DNA of 64,000 nt, taken from positions 3,329,152-3,393,151 of the forward strand of contig OZ024784.1 in NCBI GenBank assembly GCA_964017065.1. Reading direction: 5' to 3'. This document shows positions 34,073 through 44,312 of this stretch, one piece after another. The position numbers and the translations under genes are program-made. How positions within the stretch are numbered: the first letter of the stretch is position 1; each line of letters begins with the position of its first letter. The notes below the pieces were generated by a model that was given only the letters and a program-made list of their open reading frames with translations, did no database searches and was not told where the DNA came from. The stretch is from Haliclona indistincta (lineage: Eukaryota > Porifera > Demospongiae > Haplosclerida > Chalinidae).

Positions 34073-36167
34073 TCATGACTGGTCAGATTTTTCATTGTCT
34101 GATTTATTTCCAGTGGTGCTGGTAAACTGAGGAACAGCCTCAACCTTTACTTCAGTAGGAGCATCTGATGGTGTGTTTACTGGAAGATGTGGAAAAGAGG
34201 ACGAGGGAGAAGTAGGGGCAGGATTGTCATCCATTGCTGGCCAGCTAATAGCTGGACCAGTCTTTCCCAGCCTCTCATCAAGTGCACGTAGAGCTCTTTG
34301 TCTGAGGAAGGAAAACAGTAATTCAATAGCTGTTTCTATGGTTTATCTAACTTTCTCCGTTCAGCATCAACAGGATCTGTTCCTGGAAGAGAAATCTTAA
34401 TTGTCGAGGGAGCACCAACATCATATGTTCGCACAACTTTGGAGCATATTTTTAAGAGAACAAGCAACCTGAACACTGAATCACTAAGAGCTGATATTGG
34501 AGGCCTGTAAAGCAGAAGAAATAATAGTGTAACATGTCACAAACCAATCATACTGTATTAGTTCAGGAAAGAACGTAGCAAATGAAAAACTGCTAGCCAT
34601 ATCTCCACGGTTACCATCTCTCCGTTGATAGAATCTGAGGTATATCCATGCGGTGAGTGTACCACTGAGTGCTAGCAAGCTGTGGGCATAGAAGACAACT
34701 TTGAAGACGGCTAGAAGAAAAGCGATGAATATAACCACCAATGGAAGATGCTGGGTAGAAAGGACTTTGATTAGCTCTCACACTCTCTCTTATTTTTTCT
34801 CAGCGCACCTTCACTCTCAATGTAGGAGGGGCAGGAGGAGGGAACGGCACACTGTCAGGATAAGCCTGCTTGACAGCAACAAGGTATCCGCAAACTAAAC
34901 CCACAAACCCATGAAGATTGATGAATCTATAGTACAATAGATTAATGAAATAGTACCACTAAACCCAGTGGCGTAGCTACATCCGGACCTGCTCGGGCAA
35001 CTTACCGTATAGCAGGAAATTTTCGTGGGAGAAAACTTACGCGAATGTGCGAAATAGAGCATTTCGCGAATAATATTTTCAGCGCTATTGCCTTATCTTT
35101 GTCAACAAAAACAAGACATTCACGGATAATATTTTCGCGAATAGCCTGTAATTCGAGAAAATTTTCTCACGTGAAAATTTCCCGCTATACGGTATGTCCA
35201 GTGCCCGGGCAACTGAGCTGGTCTTTGAACACGTGGCCAACTCTGTACCATTTTACTGCTTGTTTTCAGAGCAAAATGCTAGTTTGTCTCTCCTCAGCAG
35301 CTGGTAAAATATGTTTGCTCACCGAAATGTAAAAAAAACAGCGTGAAAGCATACACGAGACCATTGTTTGACAAGCAACTTTAAAATCCTGGCTACGCCA
35401 CTGACTAAACCATGTTTCACTTACAGAACAAAGACAACACCACTGAGTGCATATATAGTAAGACACATAGAGGCCACACTGAGCATACTGAACACACTAA
35501 CAACACCACTGAATATCTGCATGAGGAATAATAGCGTCATCAACACACGACTCAGCTAGTCTTGAATATGAACTAACCATAAAATCTTTGACTCCCCAGA
35601 GAGGTTCCAATATAACAGCAAAACCAACAAGAGCTACAATGTCTAGCAATACCTGCAACGTACATAAAGAATGCAACTAAATATTATGCTCGTTTGCTCG
35701 ATCTTGTTTTAATTGGTGTATATTTTGTTGTACTACGTGCTTTGCTTACAAAGATAATACTGTTTTCAAACAAAGTTGCAGTCACAAGAGTCCATAGTTT
35801 AACTTGTGGCGGAGCAAGACTACAGGACAATAATCATAAATTCATAAAGAGCAATTATTTACAGAGTTCAGTTCTCTAATTAGTGCCACTCACTATGAAG
35901 GCGTTACTACCAAGTTGTCCTGGACGCCAGGAATAAACCCAAGAAGATAGACAATCACTAAGACTACACACAATGCCTTGGGCACGATTGAGACTTTACC
36001 AAATTGCTGCAAGCCACTCTATAGAAGGGTCAAGGAAACAAGAGATAAAACAGATCGAAACAGAAATACATAGATACAGCAACGAAATGTTAGCAAGGCA
36101 TTGTCAGTGTTGTCGCAAGAGAGATAGGATGTCTTACCAAAATGGCGCTCTGAAATCGATTTGCCAT
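34073..36167 (-). CDS. TMEM115: TMEM115, Golgi rhomboid-like membrane protein
   Basis: Nine exons (36167-36138, 36006-35894, 35819-35750, 35652-35578, 35516-35425, 34926-34809, 34750-34554, 34504-34352, 34301-34073) sum to 358 residues, against 351 in human. It is a rhomboid-fold pseudoprotease of the Golgi that binds the COG complex and affects retrograde traffic. Seen: VPKALCVVLVIVYLLGF (helix 1), WTLVTATLFENS, AVILEPLWGVKDFM, FINLHGFVGLVCGYLVAVKQ, AWIYLRFYQRRDGNRGDMAS with FSFATFFPELIQ, then the cytosolic tail KICSKVVRTYDVGAPSTIKI and GTDPVDAERRKQRALRALDE. The intron between exons 5 and 6 contains nested MITEs. Its start is 58 bases from divergent XPNPEP3. Bases AAGATGGCAAA around the start codon resemble a YY1 site. 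Confidence 0.95.
34966..35403. mobile_element. hAT-type MITE interrupted by another MITE
   Basis: Terminal inverted repeats CAGTGGCGTAGC (left, 34966) and GCTACGCCACTG (right, ending 35403) are flanked by a perfect 8-base direct repeat ACTAAACC at 34958-34965 and 35404-35411. An 8-base duplication and CAGTG-type ends are diagnostic of the hAT superfamily. The element has no coding capacity (about 246 bases without the nested insertion) and lies in a TMEM115 intron. Confidence 0.92.
35003..35194. mobile_element. TA-flanked MITE, copy 2 (nested)
   Basis: About 192 bases with the same ends and centre as the copy at 1681-1879: TACCGTATAGCAGGAAATTT at the left, its inverse at the right, and a shared internal GAGCATTTCGCGAATAA segment and CTATTGCCTTATCTTTGTCA segment. 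It is inserted inside the hAT-type MITE, so it transposed after that element. Confidence 0.9.
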
Positions 36168-36225
36168 CTTAGCTTCACCAACATGCAGAGGGGGCGTTAA
36201 CCGTGGATGACCACACCCATAAGCT

Positions 36226-38499
36226 ATGGCCACATGGCTCCTTGCAGCAAGGCGGCATTGGTGCAGGTCGGCAGTACGAAGAAAGCAACTATCTGCAAGT
36301 TATATTGCCAGGAGATACTTGAATAGACATATAGGACAGCCAACTCCATTCTCCCATCCGGATTTACTGAAAGAAAACGAGAGTGAGTGTAATCAATCGA
36401 TAGCTAGAGTGCATCAATTCTAGAGTGTATAATAATCCAGTTCTTCCTGGAATGAAAAAGGATGAATTTTCTGATAGAAGGAGAAGACTTATGATGTGAG
36501 AATAATATAAGAGTGAGCTACAAGTGTTTATTTTGTGATCTTTTAGGGAGCTAAGCAGGACGCATACTGGTATGACTAACCAGCATCATCTGGTCATTAT
36601 CCCAGCATCAACCACTCAATACATGTCTAATGATGTCCCGTGAGTGAGTGCTTGGTTGGTGACTATTCTCATCTTGTGCTTCGTTCTCTTTAGCTATCGA
36701 TTCCATCAAAACAATGATTTCCTGTATTTTACTGGGTTTCAGGAGCCCGACGCTGTACTCATTCTTGAGTCAAATTTATCACGTAGAATACCTGACCATA
36801 ACTCAATACTGTACTTATTGCCCAGGAATCCTTACAGGTAAGTACAGCATGTATCCGGCACTTTCAAATGCATTTTTGTACAATCACTTGAGTACATAAA
36901 AGTTTTGATCTGCACTATATATCATTTTTGTGCAGAGAAAGGTGGGATGGTCCAAGGCTGGGACACCATGATGCTGTAGACTTTCTTGGTGTTGATGAGG
37001 TATGTCGCCGCCTTGTGTGTTTGTCATGTGACCACTGGATGATTTGATCAGGCGTATAATGTGGAAGACTTGAGTAAACATCTAATGAAAAGGTCTGTCA
37101 GTTAACTGTGTATTGCATTCATCATGTTATGTACTCTTATTTCAGATATAGCTCTATTGGTTACTCAGTTTGGTACTATGGTGACAACCAGGCTCCTTCT
37201 TCTATTAGCAACTCATTGAGTCATGTCATAGCTAAGAGTTTGAGGGACGCACCCGGAGCAAAAATCACTAGTACGATAAAAATATCTTTTGTGCTTTATA
37301 ATTCTTTAAAGGTATACACAGCCCAGTGCATCATATTCAGAACATGCGGCTTGTTAAGTCTCCATCAGAAATAGAACTAATGAGACGAGCAGGAGAAATT
37401 GCAACTGAAGGCTTTCAACAGGTATATATAGTGTAGTGAACAAGACACTCGTAACTTACATTCTGTTTCTTATCAGACTATGTCAGTTACTCGTTCGGGA
37501 ATGTTTGAATATGAGTTGGAATCTCATCTTGAACATTACTGCAAACAGAATGGAGCACAGTGGCTATCGTTTCCTCCTGTGGTTGCCAGTGGCAGTAGAG
37601 CTTGTCATTTGCACTACATCACCAATAACTGCAAGATGAGGTATTGTCTTTGTCATTGTTTAGTCTTGATTCATTGTACCCTACTCTAGTGAGGGTGAAC
37701 TGGTGTTAGTTGATGGTGGATGTGAGTATTATGGCTACTGCAGTGATATTACCAGAACATGGCCTGTCAGTGGTCGCTTCACAGCTGCTCAGAAGGATTT
37801 ATATGAAGCTATTCTCAGAATCAAAGATGCCTGCATCGAGGTATAATAACAAGAAAAATTTGAACCGTACACTTCATCTGTTAGTTTGTTGTAGTAAGTC
37901 ACATTGTTGTGTTGTGTAGTATAGTCTTGTCATTAGGAATGTAAACCTGGTGTAACACTGAACTATTTGCACTCTATTGCACAAAATCTTCTAGAAATGG
38001 AATTGAAAGGTACACGCCATTACTAAAGTTATTATGGCGTTGTTTATGTCTTTAGTTCTTGATATACTACCCATGGATCTGAATGGACCAGCACTGACAA
38101 CGGTAACTACACTGCTTAGTAGCTAGTGTCAATCTCTTATTCTGTACAGACAATCAATACACTCTTTCCTCATGATATTGGTCACTATCTTGGTATGGAT
38201 GTCCATGACTGCTCTCTGATAAACCACAACACACCACTCTCTCCTGGTATGGTGGTCACCATTGAGCCTGGAGTATATATCCACCCTGGGTTCAATTTCA
38301 CCAATAAGGCTAAGGCCGAAGAGTAAGCCACTCCTAATTTCTTTGCTCATTTTCACTTCTTTTCAGTTTTGTAGGTATTGGAATAAGAATTGAGGATGAT
38401 GTTCTAGTAACACAGGATGGTTCAGAGGTGTTGAACAAGCACTGTCCACAAAGCATTGATGAAATTACTTCAATACTCTCTCCTTGTGGTCAATTGTAG
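36226..38499 (+). CDS. XPNPEP3: Xaa-Pro aminopeptidase 3, mitochondrial
   Basis: Fourteen exons, about 514 residues. The start [20 protein letters not shown] is an Arg-rich presequence suited to mitochondrial import. The N-terminal creatinase-like domain has [32 protein letters not shown] and [10 protein letters not shown]. The C-terminal pita-bread metallopeptidase domain shows all metal ligands: [19 protein letters not shown] (two Asp), [15 protein letters not shown] (His), VVTIEPGVY (Glu) and IRIEDDVLV (Glu). The enzyme removes N-terminal residues before proline and trims after mitochondrial processing peptidase; human loss causes nephronophthisis-like disease. The acceptor of exon 2 (36426, or 36424 shifted) is the least certain border. 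Confidence 0.95.
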
Positions 38500-38717
38500 C
38501 AGAAGCTTATTATTATTTAATGAACTAAATACCCCTCTATTATAATAAGACACTTGGAAAAAAGAGAATTCAACACACCTGAAAACAGCATTTATCATTA
38601 CTATCATAATGGCATAAAACAACCTATGAGCTATTAGTGTTGTCTATACACTTCAATATGTGCATTAACTAGTGCATACATAATGCATGCGTTGGTACTA
38701 TAGTATTATTGATTGAA

Positions 38718-39791
38718 CTAATGGACTGGTGGGGTCTGCTTAAGCTGGAGAAAGAGACTGCGCATTCGGCTGACATCCTTTGTGTTCTTGTTATTCTTTG
38801 GGTTGAAGTCACATAGCCGTGCTACTCTCTCCCATTCATGACCGGGAGCATCGGAATCTCTTTCTTCAACAAACGCTTCCTCGGCTTGCCTGGAAATATT
38901 GAGAACAAAAGATGACAGACAAAGAACAACAAGAAAAGACAAGGAAGTGGTTGGCTAGCATACCTATTAGATGACTTGGTGTGACCTAGTTGCTCTTCGT
39001 AATGATTATACCAGTCTTGAAGCTCCTTTTGAGCTGTTTTCCTTAACTCATCAAGTTCTGTTGTTTCTTCAGCGTCTTTCTCTGCTAGGTGCTGGCGTTG
39101 CTCCTCTCGCCATTGCCTAACATGAGGCAGGAACGGTAAACACCATAATACTAGTTCTATTAGTGTTGGCGTGCGTTAAAGCCGAGCTGGAAATGGTGAC
39201 ACAACAGTGTCTTCCCAGACGGTAGTTATCACACGTGACATGCTCTAGCACCATAAGTAGAGGACTGTGACATGTTAGAAGCTACAGCCCAAGTTATATC
39301 ACAGTGCTGGCGGTTCATGCAATGACTGTACTAACCTGATACACTCTGGTTCAGAAGTAGTTTGATCCATTGATGAGATAGCAGTGTAAAGGTCTTGGGT
39401 CGCCGGAGGTTCACTCGTCTGTGCGAGAAACAAAGAGAAATCCATTACAGACTAGCCAGTGTACAAGCGATACTGTACTGTGGTCACGAGATACACTGAT
39501 GTTACGTGAAATACCTCCTTGTTCTTTTAAATAACGCTCACCGTAGCTGTTCCAAACAAATCGCTTCCGCCGTCTAACAGTCCTTCTGTTGTAGCTGCTA
39601 CGGGGGCGCCCTGGAACCAAAGAGAACGTTAGCGGCCACGCCCAAACCACAAAGCAAGCATTCACATCACACACCTCAATTCCAATTCCTAATGTGTCGT
39701 CAGCTATTCCAGCCAGTTCATCTTGCTCTCTTGCTAAAAAGGAAGCTGCAGGGTCCTGATCGAAGGCTGTGGGCTGCCCAGTTTCTTCCAT
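38718..39791 (-). CDS. CLTA: clathrin light chain
   Basis: Exons 39791-39675, 39610-39542, 39418-39336, 39116-38964 and 38889-38718 give 197 residues. The N-terminal motif DPAASFLAREQDELAGI matches the conserved light-chain segment that binds Hip1-type proteins. The centre is the heavy-chain-binding helix (QWREEQRQHLAEKDAEE, WYNHYEEQLGHTKSSNR). The C-terminus EWERVARLCDFNPKNNKNTK and DVSRMRSLFLQLKQTP is diagnostic. One gene stands for the vertebrate CLTA/CLTB pair; the symbol is used loosely. Its start is 114 bases from divergent RPS18. Confidence 0.95.
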
Positions 39792-39873
39792 GTCAGCGCG
39801 GTGTTTTGTTGAGGATATCCTGTAATATCCGGATAGAGTATACGGATATATGTATGCGATAAGTCACATGATG

Positions 39874-39885
39874 TGCGCATGCGTA
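39874..39885. promoter_or_regulatory. NRF1-like palindrome in the CLTA/RPS18 promoter
   Basis: TGCGCATGCGTA matches the NRF1 consensus TGCGCATGCGCA at 11 of 12 positions and lies between two divergent start codons, about 20 bases before the RPS18 ATG. The core GCGCATGCGTAA recurs, inverted, in the DDAH/BAG6 promoter. Function is inferred. Confidence 0.5.
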
Positions 39886-39905
39886 AATTTGGTAGAGAAA
39901 GCAAA

Positions 39906-40678
39906 ATGGTGAGTCCATGTGTTGCTACTTGAGAGCAAAATCTGCATGAATCAGCTTTGTGTCACTATATAGCTATAACAGAAAGTGTTATATATTGTAT
40001 ATTTGTATTGTCTGTGCAGGCTATGGTAATACCAGACGGGTTTCAGCACATCTTGCGTGTGCTGAATACCAACATTGATGGTCGACATAAGGTTATGTAT
40101 GGTTTGACTGCTATCAAGGTAACGTGTGTGTGTCTGTTTGTAACGATTTGAGAGGCCTATCTGCAGGGTGTAGGTCGTAGGTACGCTAATTTAGTTTGCA
40201 AAAAGGCTGACATTGATATGACCAAGAGGGCAGGAGAACTGACTGATGAGGAGGTAGGCGTGTCTAGTATGAGCACAGAAAACGGAATGATCATCTTGTG
40301 TTTTGCTAGATTGATCGAATGGTAACTATTCTTCAAAACCCGCGTTCATTCAAGATACCAGATTGGTTTCTCAACAGACAGAAGGACATCAAGGACGGCA
40401 AATACTCACAGGTTCTACACATTACTTGCCGTGTATCTTGACATCCTTTTCTCCACAGATTGTTTCTAATCATTTAGACAACAAGCTCAGAGAAGATCTT
40501 GAGCGGCTCAAGAAAATGAGAGCCCATCGTGGTTTGCGGCACTACTGGGGGTCAGTAATTCTGAACTTACTAAGCAACTTTTATTGATTTCTCTCGTTTC
40601 AGTGTTCGTGTACGTGGACAGCACACAAAGACAACAGGAAGGAGAGGACGCACAGTGGGTGTGTCCAAGAAGAAGTAA
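39906..40678 (+). CDS. RPS18: 40S ribosomal protein S18
   Basis: Exons 39906-39908, 40020-40118, 40167-40253, 40310-40411, 40459-40550 and 40603-40678 give exactly 152 residues, as in human. The first coding exon is only the ATG, followed at once by the donor GTGAGT, a layout common in ribosomal protein genes. Conserved stretches are [72 protein letters not shown] and [20 protein letters not shown]. It belongs to the bacterial S13 family in the head of the small subunit. Confidence 0.98.
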
Positions 40679-40849
40679 ATAGAACACTGGTGTGTGTAGA
40701 AACATGTTATGTATCACAAACCAATGAATTTCTGATGCAACACGACAATATTACATCCTTACGCTCGGACGAATTGCAAAAACTAGCTATATCCATAGAT
40801 TCTGTATCTGATATGATTTGGTACATAATCTTTTGAGTCTGGTTTGTTG

Positions 40850-43072
40850 CTAAACTAAACTAGTGTGTCTTGGTTGACTGGGTGGAGAGTGTTCTTGCTT
40901 GTACAAGCTCTTGGGAGGAGGATGCGAGAGTATGGACGACACTTGGTCCCTTACTCCTGTCTTGAATGAGTCTATCTGACCGGAAAAATCGTTTGATTCA
41001 ACTATCATCATCTGCATTCGATCTGAAGCTTCTTTCATAGCTTGAGAGCATGACTAGAGAATAATGATCATGTACGTCTATTGTGCAATAGTGTTGGTCA
41101 ACTGTACCTTCATTACTTGTACGTGTCCAAAATCATCCTCAATATCACTCTCCTCAATAAGTAAATCTGATTCACTCTTACCATCAGTGTAGCCCATATT
41201 ACTGTAGAGAACACTGGAGTCTTAAAGTGTAATAGACTACTCTATCAACTGACGTGTTAAACTCATCCTGACTCATTCCAAGATTCTCTGCTGACATATT
41301 TTCAATGAAAGACACAGCTCCCAGCTATAGTGAATGAGTCCATGATCAAAAACACAAGATGGATTATGTGCTTTACCAAATTAGTGAAGTAGTAACCAGC
41401 TTCTCCTGTGACCAGTCTATTGGGATTACTGAATCTAGAAATGTAACTGAGGAAAACGAGTAGTCAGTGGTAAACAAAAGAGAAGCATTTTCTCTCACTT
41501 GATGTTGGAGTGAAGGTGTGACGGACTGGTATGAACAATGAGGAATATAAGAGACGGGAGAAAGTCGTCTGCACTGGCAGGCCTACCAAGAGATACTCGA
41601 AGAGCCTCTACACATGAAAAGTAACAGCAATGAAGGCAGCAGAGTCTACACACATTATGTGACAGTGAAACCTAATAGTTCTCTGCAGCTACGTGATATG
41701 CAGTACAGTTTATCCTGTGGCGCTTTCTTGGACTCAAGGTTCCACAATTCTGAGAATGATAGTAATCATGAAAACTGCAAAGTGTTTGCTGTGTGTACCT
41801 TGCTGAGCTCTTGTATACACTTCCTGAACCATAGGCTTCTCCATCTGTAAGCACACCTCTCCAAGATGAGATGGAGTGAGCCAGTGAAGGAGACGCATCT
41901 TTCTCCTCAGCAGTACATCTTGAATTTCATCATCACAGGATGCAGGAGAAAACACCCTGAAGCAAGATACCAGCAATGCAGAGGGAAGAGAAGTTGCTTA
42001 CTTATTAAAGATGTTAGTCATCAAGTGTTTCTCTATACCATCCATCATCTCCTCCTGCTGGTCTTCAGTCATGTTGTTGAACAGTGGGTGTGTCTCTAGT
42101 CTAGCTGCAGTAGACTAGACAGAAAGGATTAGTGTTTAGAACTGCATGCGATGCACAAACAGTTCAGTGATAGTGAACTAGTAAGCAGAATTATGACAGT
42201 GTAGTCACCAATACTGTTCTATTCACCAGTAACATACAACACTGTATCTCAGACACAGTCCTCATTAGAACACTCACCAGATAGAAGTCCTGCACTGCTT
42301 GGCTCTGCTCTTCAACAGTGATAACACTTTTGTCTGCAATCTGTTTGCGAAACCTAAAAACTCAGTTGAAGCAAGAGCATGTCAGCACATAAATCACAGA
42401 CGTTTTGAGATGCTGTACAATGTCCTCTGCCGCTGGTTTCTTCAGTGTCTTCATAAACTCATTGAATGGATCAATATGACGCTCCTCTACAGAATGATGT
42501 GATTTCTCTTTATCGTCTAAATTCTATTTCTCACGTTTCTGGGGTGGTATAGGTGCTGCCATTGTAGCTCCTCCCCCTCCTCGAATCTTCAGCGGACTAG
42601 CAAACAACCGTCCACGACTAAAGCACATGTAGCATTGAATAATAATGTACTATAATTATATTGACAAACCCTTTTCCTTTAGCTGCATTAAACAGACTCT
42701 TCTTCATAGTAAATTTTCCAAAGCCAAGTCCACCACCCGTTGCTTCAGCTGTGTGCATATACATGTATAAATCTTTATGGTATGGAGTGCGTTATACCTC
42801 CAGAGCCACCTGGCTGCTTTTTCCTTCTCCCTCCAACAACTTCTCTCTCCTCTTCTTCCTCATCTATTGATTTCGGGGCATCCCTCACCAGAATCTTGTA
42901 GCATTTTGAGCAGTAGCCATGATACATGGCATTGCCATAAAATCCACACCTGTACAGATACGAATTTGTGCCTTCATTACTACAAAAAGACAGCTCACTG
43001 ATTACGGCATCGAAGCTCTGGGTTAGACAACCGATGAGCATGTTTCTCTGACCAGTCTGAGCTGTCCACCAT
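40850..43072 (-). CDS. RABGEF1: Rab5 GDP/GTP exchange factor Rabex-5
   Basis: Multi-exon gene. The first exon (43072-42999) and second (from 42959) join to restore an A20-type zinc finger: [20 protein letters not shown]; the join uses a 39-40 base intron. The finger binds ubiquitin. A helical bundle follows ([32 protein letters not shown]), then the VPS9 catalytic domain: [29 protein letters not shown] with the catalytic Asp and Pro, and [13 protein letters not shown] with the Tyr and Thr needed for exchange. The C-terminal helix ([16 protein letters not shown]) fits the Rabaptin-binding region, and the tail is Pro-rich. It activates Rab5 on early endosomes. Several middle exon borders were not all fixed. 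Confidence 0.92.
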
Positions 43073-43203
43073 AGCGATCTATGTTCTCGTCACGACGTGC
43101 TGAGCATGCAAGATGCATGGGCGTTGCCACATAATAAACCGCACCCTTCCTCAGTGAAAACATAGGCTATGAATAATTACTATCTCGTAGACTATGAATA
43201 AAA

Positions 43204-44184
43204 TTATCTCCTTGGAGAGCGAGATCTTGTTCTGTATCTGCTGGAATAACTACTGCTGGAACTACTTTCAGTGTCTCTTGACCAACGATCTCTGGAATCT
43301 CTCCTCCATTCATTTCTTTCTCTAGGTCTTCCACCAGAAGCATGGCTTCCAAGAATACTAGACATACACAAAACAAAATTACAACAATGAGCTGAATATC
43401 ACATCAGAGCATGTACATAGGTTTTCTGTAAGGTCGTTCTCGCCCACCAAATCGAAGTTGACCAGATTCCTTCTTACCACCAAAACCTCCACCTAAGAGA
43501 AAAAGTTAATTGCGACCCGTACTCATCATAATCTCACCAAATCGTCGTGGAATCCATCCCGGTAATATCCTCTCTACTTCTCTATCTACAAGCAGTCGCG
43601 CATCATCTAGTATTACATGGTGTGCACGCTACTCAATGAAAACATGTCAGTTTCTCAGCTGTTTTATCTCTTTGCACTCACATAATAAGCTTCATCAGCA
43701 TCTTTATGATGTTTGTATTCTATGAAGGCATAACCTTTTGATCGACCTGTGACTAAAATGAAGTTTAGAGCTTAGAAATGCTATTGAGTAACTTTCTTAC
43801 CTATATCTTTTATTATCCGACAATTTTTAATCTTTCCATACTTTGAAAACAATTCCTGAAGAGAGTCTAAATCAGTAACAATTATACTCATGATTATACA
43901 ATCCTATGAACAGCACCTTCTTTTGTATTAGGGTTTAAATGAGCAACAAATAAAGTAGCCTTTGGGTCACCTTTTATTTGTTTATTGCATCTGTCTACAG
44001 AGAGAGTCTTGTGAACGAACCATCACACGGACAACACCAGCTCACAGCTAGACATCATAGCGCGTTCCACAGCACGATCATGAGGTCTGTCATCAGTACC
44101 ATCAATGCTGCCCGCCATGAGAGGACTGTACATACCGTAATCCACGGATAGAGGAGCCCATGGCCTCTTGCTGTCTCGGTCCAT
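43204..44184 (-). CDS. SNRNP35: U11/U12 snRNP 35 kDa protein
   Basis: Seven exons (44184-44046, 43994-43917, 43866-43801, 43752-43682, 43628-43538, 43492-43417, 43357-43204), 224 residues. The N-terminus [20 protein letters not shown] is the diagnostic SNRNP35 segment. The RRM follows with RNP2 ATLFVAHL and RNP1 SKGYAFIEY, then [20 protein letters not shown] and [14 protein letters not shown], and a short Arg/Ser tail ([20 protein letters not shown]). It belongs to the minor spliceosome, the counterpart of U1-70K, so the organism is expected to retain U12-type introns. Start codon and TDRD5-like start are 128 bases apart, divergent. Confidence 0.96.
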
Positions 44185-44312
44185 TCAACACAGAATAGCT
44201 TCTCGAGCACGCATGTGCAACATTCACCACGTGTGTGGTTACGCCCATAACGCATGGAATTTTTAACAGCTTGATTTACGTGATGTGACTGTGGCTCACA
44301 CAATCCAGGCCG

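Noticed and set aside
34995..35215. GGGCAACT direct repeats flanking the nested MITE as its target duplication
   Set aside because: The repeats do not abut the element on the right side; the TA dinucleotides at the ends explain the insertion better, and the similarity is probably internal to the hAT-type element.
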